Shown: one piece after another, positions 45,867 through 56,900 of the stretch
Layout: the number at the start of each line of letters is the position of its first letter
Numbering within the stretch: the stretch's first letter is position 1
Source of the DNA: Viridothelium virens
Lineage: Eukaryota > Ascomycota > Dothideomycetes > Trypetheliales > Trypetheliaceae
Assembly (NCBI GenBank): GCA_010094025.1
Contig: ML991794.1
Coordinates: 248,001-312,000 of the forward strand
Reading direction: 5' to 3'
Length of the DNA stretch: 64,000 nucleotides
Program-made: the position numbers and the translations under genes
Notes under the pieces: model-generated
What the model saw: the letters and a program-made list of their open reading frames with translations, nothing else
The model's database searches: none
What the model was told of the DNA's origin: nothing

Positions 45867-47392
45867 ATGGTAACCTCCGAGTCCTCCGACAAAGCAGAGA
45901 AGGTCGCGGTTACTTTGGAGGAGAACATTGCCAATGGAAACATCGTCGAATGGAGCTTGCCCCATGATCCTGAGAACCCTCTCCAATGGCCCAGATCTCG
46001 AAAAATTGGCACCCTGCTGATCGTGAGCACTGGTGGACTTATCTCATTCTTGGGATCCTCAATGCTTTCACCCGCCGTGGACCTTGTTCTAGCTGATTTC
46101 CATGAAACTAACATAACCCTGGGTGTATTTGCTGTCTCTGTCTATCTTCTTGGATTGGCCCTAGGACCACTAGTTCTCTCCGGCATATCAGAAGTCTATG
46201 GCCGAGCCATTGTTTTTAATGTCTGCAATGTCTTGTTCTTGATCTTCAGCATCGCTACCGCGGTGCCGACATCATTGGGCATGCTAATTGCCTTTCGTCT
46301 CCTGATGGGGCTCGCAGCGTCTGCACCAGTTACTGTTGGTGGTGGAACAATAGCAGATGTTTTTGTTCCTGCAGAAAGAGGTAGGGCAACCTCTATATAT
46401 GCTCTTGGGCCAATTATTGGTCCCGTTCTGGCACCAATTGCCGGTGGATATTTGGCGGAGGCCAAGGGTTGGAGATGGGTGAACTGGCTGACAGTCATTC
46501 TGGTAATTCTTCAACCTTTCTTAGACGTTAGCTAGATCCGCAAGAGTTTGATCATCTAATGAGCCCTTTCTAGGCTGGATTTTTAACGATCCTCACCTTC
46601 ACTTGCTTCCGAGAGACGTACCATCCCGTGCTCCTAGAACGCAAGACCCGTCGCCTCCGAAAGGAAACAAACAACCAAAGCTTAGAGTCAAAACTAGCTC
46701 GAAAGACTACCCTTGGTCGTGCGATGAGATTTGCCCTTATACGACCCTTGAAGATGCTGTTCCGCTCACCTGTCGTTCTACTTCCTTGCCTGGCATTGGC
46801 GCTTATCATTGGATACTTATTCCTACTTTTTTCCACAATGGCGACCGTATTCCAACAGCAATATGGGTTTTCTGAAGGTTTGTCGGGGCTTGTCTACATT
46901 GGCATTGGTGTTGGAAACTTGTTGGGCACATATCTCTTCGCAATCTCCAGCGATAGAGCTGTCAAGAAAGCATCCGAGCGCGGTACTCTCAAACCAGAGG
47001 TGCGTCTTGTACCAGTCTCATTCGGAGGTCCTCTTGTCTGCATAGGATTTATCTGGTACGGCTGGACAATACATCAGCGGACTCATTGGATATTGCCCAT
47101 CATTGGTACAGGTATCTTTGGTGTCGGAGTAATGGCATTCGTTATGCCTATCACGACATACCTGATCGATGTATGGAAGTGGCATGCTGCCTCTGCAATC
47201 GGTGCAAACAATTTCTCGCGGAGTATATTAGGAGCTGTCATTCCGCTGGTGGCCTTCAAACTTTATGACAGACTTGGGTTGGGCTGGGGAAACAGCTTGC
47301 TTGCGTTTATCAGCCTAATCACAGCTCCTCTGCCATGGCTTTTCACAAAATATGGGGAGTACCTGCGGACTAGATTTCCTCTGGAGCTATGA
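45867..47392 (+). CDS. MFS exporter, DHA1 (12-TM) family
   Basis: Join 45867-46502 and 46574-47392; 484 aa. Marks of the DHA1 drug:H+ antiporters: PENPLQWPRSRKIG before TM1, motif A-like SGISEVYGRAIVF, motif C LGPIIGPVLAPIAGGYLAE, a central cytoplasmic loop FRETYHPVLLERKTRRLRKET that starts at the splice, and WKWHAASAIGANNFSRS in the second half. About 12 hydrophobic segments. Its position between the hydrolase and the CYP52-like P450 suggests that it exports the cluster product. Confidence 0.9.
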
Positions 47393-47850
47393 GAGCTCAA
47401 ATCGCGGAAGCGCTAGATGAGGGATTCTCACCATGTGACTCTCTTTACGATGGTGTGAGATCTATCGGAAGATGCTACAGGAAAGTCCTGGCTGTCCGGT
47501 TTCAAAGCCACGTCTGTCGATGAATGGACAATAGATTACCGCACATTCCAGTACACAAGGACAGAGTTACCTTGTCTAACAATATCACAGTCTTCAAGCG
47601 TGAGCTCTTCGGCTTACGCAGTCCATTGTACATCAGAGATTACCTCATTCACTTATGGGCTTCTAAAAAATGCTCCAAGTATTACGTTATTTGCCGTAGA
47701 AATTTGCACACACTGTGTGAATTACGGTAAATGGAAAGGTAAACCATGCACTGAAGCTTACCTCATTGTATCTATTTATGATCTCGTGCTACTAAAGTGT
47801 TACAAATTCTGGGATTGACCCCCAAAGATGATCGCATCAAGTATGCAGGA
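47393..47850. other. convergent 3' region
   Basis: 458 bp between the MFS stop and the CYP52-like stop. AT-rich, no gene; frames at 47524 and 47600 are short and domain-free. Confidence 0.5.
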
Positions 47851-49558
47851 CTAACATCGGGGTGTTAGCCGGACCAAAGTCCCATTTTTACTTGCTAAGG
47901 TAAGACCAAGCATCTCTGTAAATGGAGCTGAGTCACGAGCTTCGATGTCGCTGAACTCTTGCATCAAACGCACTATGACATATGCACTTTCGGTCAGAGC
48001 GAATTGCTCTACGATCGTGGATCGATTGTCAGTAAGCGAAGAAAACCAAGAAAGTGTAGTCTTGATGGCGGAAACTTACGGCCTAAACAGGTTCTCGGTC
48101 CTCCGTTGAACGGAAGATAATTCCATCCTGGCCTCAGGGTTTCCCACCGCTCAGGCCGAAATTCGGCGGCATCGGATCCGAAGAGATCTTCGCGGCGATG
48201 CATAGCGTAGACCGCGTATGTCACTCGTTGGTTTTTCCGAATTAGAACTCTTGACTTACCATCTGGCCCTCCTCCAACAGGGAGACTTGTATCGCGTGCG
48301 GCGTGGCGATTGTTCAACGGCGTAGTGGGATATAATCGGAGGACTTGAGGTTGCAGTGTCAGTAACCTACGCAGAGAGCGCCCCGATGAGGAAGCATATA
48401 AGCTATAGAAAGGAAAATTTTACCTTCTTTCAGAATGAATTGCAGATATTTCATATCTTTGAGTTCTTCGAGTTTAGGCTTCCTACCCTGGAGAGTCTCC
48501 ACGCTTCGGCGGAGCTCTGTCCACACATCATGCCGTCGAGCAAGGATAAAGAATGTAGTAGCCAGAAGGCCTGCAGTCGTATCTCTGCCAGCTATAAGAA
48601 TATTGATGGCATGATCTCTCAGTTCCTGCCTATCTTTGACGTCCTTGGCAAGTTCTTGGAGAAAGCAATAACTAGATTTTTCGGCGTTGAGGGCTTTCGA
48701 GCTAGAAAGAGCTCGCTGTACGAGTTCATCTACGAATTGATGGACCACTTTGCATGCTTGGATAAATGTCCGATTTGTGTAAAAATCATTGAGTTTTCCA
48801 AGACGTGGTCTCAAACTCACGCCCCACTGTGCTTCTTCAAAGGCCGCGGAAAAGGCTTCACCGAAATCCTGTGAGGTGGAGAGCAGGCTGTTGGTGGAGA
48901 CTCCGAACAGGAATTCGGTACTTGCGTCCATTGTTAATTTGAAGAAAAGCTGCTGCAGATCGACTGTAGACCGATCTCGAGGGATCTTGGCTAGGAGATG
49001 CTCTACATGAACTTCGAGGGTATCAAGATTGGAGTCCAGCTGCAGCTTTGTGAAGTTGGGCCTTAATAGCTCGCGTGAGTGCTTCCATGCTGGACCATCG
49101 ATGGTGAAGATACCGTTCCCCAGGAAGGGAGAAAAGTCACGATAACGTTTGGGACCGAGTTCAAAATCGTTAAACTGCGTTGATAATATAGCTTTGATAT
49201 TTTCGGGTTCGCTCTGCGTTACGGTTAGTTGTCTTGCACGTATCTCTGCAAGGTCTCCGATGTTTACAGTATGGAAAAAGGTATCGCCTAGCACGTTGGC
49301 GCTAAACGTGTAATTGAGAGATTCGTGAAGATTGCGAAGATTTTCAAGGGCTCTATGAGCTTGAGCCTGCTTCCAGAAATTGAAGACAAAGTCAAGTCCA
49401 AAACAGAAGCTCGATTGAGGAAGTCTAGGTGGGCTTTCACAATTTAAGCGTTTCTGCAACACTTTTACACGTTGCCAGTCATAAAATCGTTTGGTCAAGA
49501 TCAAGGAAATTGCAATTGAAAATCCATACAGAGCCAAAGATGGAGTAGACAGCTCCAT
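47851..49558 (-). CDS. CYP52-like cytochrome P450 (fatty-acid/alkane hydroxylase type)
   Basis: Complement of 49558-48424, 48343-48080, 48008-47851; 518 aa. N-terminal anchor [18 protein letters not shown], then [25 protein letters not shown]-helix [13 protein letters not shown], ExxR in [52 protein letters not shown] with heme Cys464. The LGQQFALTE ending of the heme loop and the substrate-region wording are typical of CYP52 enzymes, which oxidise terminal methyl groups of alkanes and fatty acids. In this cluster it probably oxidises the end of the polyketide chain. Divergent from the PKS across 1.36 kb. Confidence 0.92.
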
Positions 49559-50917
49559 GGTTGCAAATGCACCGACAAGCTGTGCTGGTATTGTGAACTG
49601 ATCCTCAGATGAGAGAACGTTCCCACAAGAAAGCGATGGAGTCTACACACTGTCACAGTCCCCAAGCAATATGCAGCCTAAACCTCGCTGTTCCAGCCTG
49701 AGAATGCAGAACGAAAAAATACGAAACATACTCAAGATCGACCGTTGGATACATTACCTACGTATTTTTGGGCGGCAGATCCTTGATCCGCGTGTAGCGG
49801 TGACAATAGTCAGGCATCAAAGTTTCTTAGGTGCACGCGCAGGAGGTCTAGAAGCGGCGTCGATCCCATCTACGAAGACGATTGTCCAACACTCATTGCA
49901 AGGGCGTTTACGACGCACCAACAGCATGAGTAATTTTCATGTAAGGCGGAACGAGCAGCTAGAATGGGAGTGATAGGAGCGCGACGGCACGGTACGGAGT
50001 AAGTTTTAGAGGATGCTCCCTGGTGTCCCAGCCTGTGCGCGCTTATGCTTATTGCTCTAGGGGAGATTCTAGCGCGTACCATGGCGTGGGGCTCTCGACA
50101 CTCATTCTCTCTTGACCTCTCGTGCCTCTTCTTACTTGGTACTTCCTGCGTCTCCACATCCGAGGCACAACACTATCCGCACCGGCGTCGGATGGCATTA
50201 AACGTGAAAGCGCTAATTTGGCATTCCTTGACAGGGCTCTAACTGGAGACCACTCCTAGCCTGACTTGAAAAAACAGACAACGTGCGGCTGATATCACGT
50301 ACTATCACGCCGAGCCTGACCTCCCACCGACACGCTTGGCTTCGAAAGTCGCCATGTCTACCACTTGGCCCCACGATCTCGATCCCAAGCTGAGGCATTT
50401 TCGAGGATCTACGCGGTGCCACACGAGGGGTCGCGGTGGCAAACTAGGGAACCGTTGTAGGTTCGAGCCAGGACCATAGAGACGATGTTGATAACGGGAA
50501 ACCATTGTGGAGGCGAAGGGAAGGAACTATGATCCTGCCCCACAATGGGAATAGGCAGCAAGATCGTAATAGCAGATGATTCACGTTTCCAAGGTCTAGG
50601 TCAGTTACGTGTAACGATGTTGCTCGAAATACAGCCACACTGCTGCTACGGAAAGTACTCTCTTGTCCTTTTCTTCTGTGACTACAATATCATTCCTTGT
50701 CATTGCAGACAGAGGCTGCTCACGGATGGGGAGGTGTCATTCCCAGAAGAATTCGTTATCAAGACGTTCACTATAGCATTACTTGATGAAGTACGAATAG
50801 TTGTTCTCACAGTGGGCAGTCTGCTTTGTCGATTCAATTCTCTTTGGTTTTCGTAAACCCATTCGGCGTTCACTTTTGGAGTGTTAAGCGGGACTTCCAT
50901 CATAGATACTCTCTACA
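49559..50917. promoter_or_regulatory. divergent promoter between CYP52-like P450 and PKS
   Basis: 1.36 kb with no gene that I can support; the frames inside overlap on both strands. A TCCG-N9-CGGA palindrome at about 50168-50184 holds CCG/CGG triplets in opposite orientation, the kind of site bound by Zn2Cys6 dimers. Last 200 bp before the PKS ATG contain pyrimidine-rich stretches. Confidence 0.45.
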
Positions 50918-53900
50918 ATGAAAGACACTCGAGCAATGCAAGTTGGTCGTAATGGGGTGGACCCCACCATGCCAATTGCAATTGTAGGCATGAGCTGTCG
51001 CTTTCCTGGCGAAGCAACCAACCCACAAAATCTTTGGCAGATGTGCAGAGAGGCTCGAGATGCATGGTCGACTATCCCCAAGGACCGATTCAACCAAGAT
51101 GCTTTCTATCATCCAGACGCTAGTCGAAATGGTGCTTCAAACGTTCGCGGAGCTCATTTCATTGCTGAAGACTTGTCATTATTTGACGCCCCCTTCTTCA
51201 GCATGACACCTGCAGAAGCCGCTGTGAGTTAGGAGCAGGAATGCTCTTCGTGAATCACGGAACGTCCTGACATACCCCAGGCTCTAGATCCTCAGCAAAG
51301 ACTCCTTTTAGAGTGCTGCTACGAAGCACTAGAAAACGGTACGTCCCTATTCTAGGTCGGAAGCTTTCCTGCTGATGATTTAGGGGGCATTCCAATCACC
51401 AAGGTTGCCGGGAGCGATACCTCTTGTTTCGTCGGTTCCTTCTGCAGAGACTGGAGCGACATCATGATGAGAGATCCTGATTCCGTTCCGATGTACCAAG
51501 CCACTGGGGGCGGCCATGCATTGCTCTCCAATCGGATCTCTTATTTTTTCAATATGCGTGGCCCATCCGTATCAATAGATACCGCCTGCTCTGCGAGTCT
51601 GGTTGCGCTCCATTTGGCCTGTCAGTCTATAAAATCAGGTGAATCGCGGCAGGCGATCGTCGGCGGCGCCAATGTGATTCTCAGCCATGAACTCATGATT
51701 TCAATGAGCATGATGAGGTTGGTGGTGATGACAACGATTATCTTGTGGCTAACAAAGGCAGATTCCTGTCTCCAGACGGCCGATCCTACACATACGATCA
51801 CCGAGCGAACGGATATGCCCGAGGAGAAGGGGCTGCTTGTTTGGTCTTGAAGTCACTGGCAGACGCAGTGCGCGACGGTGATCCCATTCGAGCCATCATC
51901 CGAAATTCCGGCGTGAACCAAGATGGAAAGACCAACGGGATAACTTTACCCAGTGGCGATGCTCAGTCCTCGTTAATCACAAGTGTGTATGAGACTGCAG
52001 GGCTCGATCCCTTGGAGACCTCGTATGTTGAAGCACATGGTACGGGGACAGCAGCGGGTGATCCTATTGAGGCATCAGCTCTAGCAAAAGTCTTTTGCAA
52101 GGACAGATCTTTGGACCAAAGCCTGCCTGTCGGCTCCATAAAAACGAATATTGGCCATTTAGAAGGGGCTAGTGGACTTGCAGGTGTCATTAAAACGGTC
52201 CTTATGCTCGAAAACAAATTCATTGTTCCCAATACGAACTTCGAGAAAGCAAATCCAAATATACCTCTTGACGACTGGAGGCTGACTGTAGGTCATAATC
52301 CTCTCTCAAAGACTGTGCAGGTGGATTAGATGACATTCGGAAGGGAGGTTGCTCGTTAGTACCCTTGAATTTTCGAATGCGTCTGCCTGCTGTTTCCGTT
52401 CTCGATCTGAAGCTAATTCGCATGTAAGGTTCCGACTAAAGGATATGACTGGCCATCCACGGGCATCCGACGTGCTTCCATCAATAGTTTTGGATATGGC
52501 GGTACTAATGCCCATGTTATTATTGATGAAGCCGAGGCATACCTCCATGCCAAATCACCAATATCCTCGCCGAATCGACAAGGCTCGATCCAGGAAACCC
52601 GCGGGTCGAACACCTTCACCAACGGGCATACTAACGACGAGACCAATTTGGGGTACGTGAAGCCCAAGAATGGTATTGGTGAAGCGGGTCTTCATGATTC
52701 ACCTTTGGAGCCACAAGGACCAGCATTCGATGCAGAGGCAAGCTCGGAGGACCCAGACAGGCATTCGAAATCTGACTTGTCAAACGGGACTAATGGAATA
52801 AAAGCCAAAATTACAGAGAATAAAGACCACTTTGAGGACGAGTCCCTGGCAAAAGTTCGTGGCGTCAGTACTGTCAACGGGTTTGGGAAGGGCTACACCA
52901 ATGGACATGCAACCGCTGAACCCCCTAACGGTTTCGAGAGCAGCAGAGCTAAAGAGATTGAACGTCCCAGCAAAGTCAATGGAAATCAAATTAATGGAAC
53001 AATCAATGGAACAGTCGACGGGCATTCCGACAGACTTGCTGAAGAGATCCTCAATCGGATTCTTTGCTTTTCCGCATTTGACGAAACTTCCGGAAAACGC
53101 CAAGCGAAGAATATACGTGAATACGTGGAGGCCAAAAGAAGTTCGAATGTCCACGATGATGTTTTACTGCGAGGCTTGGCTTATACTCTAGGCGAACGAC
53201 GTTCCGTACTTCCGTGGAAAGCAGCTATCTCTGTATCTACTTTGGATCAGTTGGTGGACTTACTAGGAAGCGGAGATCTGAAGTTTTCCCAGAGCACCAA
53301 GGCTCCAACCGTAGCCTTTTGCTTCACAGGCCAAGGAGCTCAATGGTACGGAATGGGCCGAGAACTTATGCAATTCTATCCTGCATTCCGCAAGTCAATC
53401 GCGAAATCTTCTCAGATTTTGGATCTTCTGGGAGCTACATGGAACCTTGAAGACGAGCTTCAAAAAGATCAGAGATCCTCGCGTGTGAACTCGGCGGAGC
53501 TAAGCCAGCCAATCTGTACCGCAATTCAAGTGGCTCTTGTTGACCTCCTGAGAACCTGGGGCGTGGAGCCGAGGGCGGTCATTGGCCATTCTAGTGGTGA
53601 AATTGCCGCTGCGTATGCTACAGGAGCCTTGACGCATGAATTCGCATTATCGGTTGCCTACCATAGGGGCCTGACAGTTTCCTCTCTCAAGGAGACCTCG
53701 AGCACGGTCAAAGGGGCCATGATGGCCGTCGGACTCTCCGCGGATGAGGCTACGGAATATCTGCAGCAACTAAGATCTGGAAAAGCCGTAATTGCGTGCT
53801 ACAACAGCCCTAGGAGTCTGACCATATCTGGGGATGACGAAGCTATCTCTGAACTGCATACTTTATTACACGAGAAAAACGTATTTTGTCGAAGGTTGAT

Positions 53901-56900
53901 CGTTGACACTGCTTACCATTCACATCACATGAAACCTGTTTCGGACCAATATCTCAATGCTATTCGGGAGGTCGAAGCCAAGCCATCTTCTGTTGACTTT
54001 TACTCCACTGTAGCTGCAACTCGTCTGGACACATCAGCACTGTCACCGACATATTGGGTAGATAATATGTTGAGTCCGGTTCGATTTTCTGATGCACTGC
54101 GAGATCTGTGTCTCGGAGTCAAAGCATCGAAGAGGAGAGGCAAGCGGGGCTCGTCAGCTGTAGATATCGTGGTCGAGATTGGCCCTCACTCTGCACTTGC
54201 TGGGCCATTCAAGCAGATCGTTCAGTCCGAAACTCAATTGGCGTCTTCCGTAACATATCTTCCGACACTTGTGCGAGAACGTGATGCGGTGGTGACCCTG
54301 CAAGCTCTCGCGAGTAGACTTTTCGAACGTGGGTCGCCTCTGAAAATGGCAGCAGTCAACTTGACTAACCGAACTCCGCAACCAAATGTACTGAAAGATC
54401 TTCCGCCTTACTCTTGGAACCATTCCACATCTTACTGGGCGGAGTCGCCGGAGAGCAGGCGGTACCGCCAGAGACCACACCCACGACATGACTTGCTCGG
54501 AGTACAGGTACGCCAGTCGAACTCACTAGAGCCTCAATGGCGTAATTTAATCCGGCCTTCTGAGATTCCTTGGGTCCGTGACCACAGAGTAGAGGACAAC
54601 ATCGTATTTCCTGCAGCAGGCTTCCTCTGCGCGGCGATAGAAGCCGCAAACCAGAAAGCAAAACTTACGAATGATTGCAATATCGAAAGCTTTCATTTAC
54701 GAGAGGTATCTATTGGAGCAGCCCTCATGGTCCCGGAGAATGCCGATGAAACGGAGGTCTTCTTTTCTCTGAGACCTTATAATGAGAATTCGAGGGGCTC
54801 TTCGGATTCTTGGGAGGAATTCCGAGTTTTCTCTTCCTCCGTAGAGGGATCTTCGATTGAGCACTGTCGCGGGCTAATATCTCTTAGCAAAGCCAGTTCC
54901 GGCAAAAGTAGCAATGCTTCATTGTCTCTAGAGGAGGGCTACCTCCATCGCCGACATGACTCGGAGTCGACTTGCTCGAACTCCGTGGACGTGAAAGAAA
55001 TGTATGATGGACTACAAAAGATCGGACTGGATTATGGTCCAATCTTTGCCCGCGTCCAAATAGCCAGATCTGGACCTGGAAAATCCTTTGCTATTGTCTC
55101 GATTCCCGACACTGCATCTGTAATGCCTGCACATTTCGAGCACCCCTTCATACTTCACCCGGCAACTCTAGATAGCTGCTTCCATGCTCTCTTCCCGGCC
55201 GTCACATCCCGATCCGGACCTCTGAAACAGCCAGTCCTCCCGACATTCATTGACAATATGTCAGTGTCAGCCAACATCGTCCAAACTCCAGGCCACGAAT
55301 TGACTGTATGCTGCGAGAATAATGGCACCAGCTATCGGCAGACGTCTAGCTCAATTTTGGTCTTCGACGGAGAGTCTACCTCTCCCGCTATCGCAATTCA
55401 CGGATTTGTCACCACCTCCTTATCCAAAGTAGGAGGACCAGATCCTATTTCAAACCAAAAACGGCTTTGCTTTCAAACGGTATGGGAGGCCGACCCGGAT
55501 CTTCTTTCCGCAGAGCAAGTGGTAGATATCTGCACAACGTCTAAGCCACCTCCAGAGGAGTCAGAACACGCTAAGGCCCTTGAGCAAGCGGCATTCTACT
55601 ATGTGGAGAATGTTCTCCAGCAACTTCCAACTGATGCTACTTCACGCATGCTGCCTCATCACCAGAAGCTTTACTCTGAGATTATCAAGTTTAGAGAGGC
55701 AGTGCACGCTGGTCGCTTGGACTATGACACAACTTCTTGGGTTTCTCTTGAGCAAGCCGAGCGAACCACCTTCTTGGAACGGGTAAAAACCTCTGGAGAT
55801 GAGGGCAGACTTCTTGCACAAGTCGGGGAAAATCTTCGCCAAATCTTCATGCAAGAGGTCGATCCGCTTTCTGTAATGATGTCTGACGACAGGCTAGCAA
55901 GATACTACCGTAATAACGTAAGAATGGCCCGTCAGTATGAGCAAGGTGCAAGCTACATCAACCTCCTTGCTCACAAGAATCCCCACTTGAAGATACTCGA
56001 GATTGGCGCCGGGACTGGAGGTGCCTCGTTCCCCGCGCTAATCGCTCTTGGTGGCTCTGATGGTAGCTTGGCGCGTTTCGTCTCCTACGATTTTACGGAT
56101 ATCTCTAGTGGATGGTTCGAAGAAGCGAAGGAGAAAGCGGCTCCGTGGGGTGATCTCGTCTCTTTCAAAAAGCTTGACATTGAGTCGGACCCCACTGAAC
56201 AAGGCTTTGAGGCCGGTTCATATGATCTGATCATGGCTGCTAATGTGCTGCATGCCACCAAGTCTATGGAACGCACCTTGACGAACGTCCGGAAATTGTT
56301 GAAGAAAGGCGGGTCGCTGGTCTTGACTGAGTTGACTCAAAAAAGAGCGAGCATGACTGTCCTCTTTGGTATCCTTCCCGGATGGTGGCTCGGTAAGTCT
56401 ATATGCTAGATTTCAATATCAAGCCTTACTGATGAATATTGCAGGTGAAGAAAAGCACCGTGAGACGAGCCCGCTTATGTCCGAGGACGAATGGAGCAGG
56501 GTTCTTCGCCAGACGGGATTCACGGGAGTTGATACTTCTATTTGGGATACGCCAGATCTATCAGCGCATCACGAGAGCGTCTTAATTTCACGAGCTCGGG
56601 TTGAAAAGGAGGCCCAAAGTCCTCCGCAGGTCGTGCTTGTCTCTGACGGTGAGGTGTCCTCTAATGCAGCACAACATCTTGCAAATGAGCTCAAGAAGCC
56701 TGTGGAAACCGTTTCGACCTCTAGGCTGGCGGAGCTGGATCCGAGCGGAAAGATCTGCGTCATCTTGAATGAGCTGGACAAGTCCGTCTTGAGGGATCCT
56801 AATTCTGACGAATTTGAGATGGTGAAGAAAGTATTCTCGGAGGCTGATGGAATCATCTGGGTTACCCGAAGAACTTCAGATCCGACCAGCATTCCTGACG

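Noticed and set aside
50450-50480. tRNA-like GGTTCGAGCC string
   Set aside because: The flanks do not pair into a T stem and no anticodon arm or acceptor stem can be built around it.
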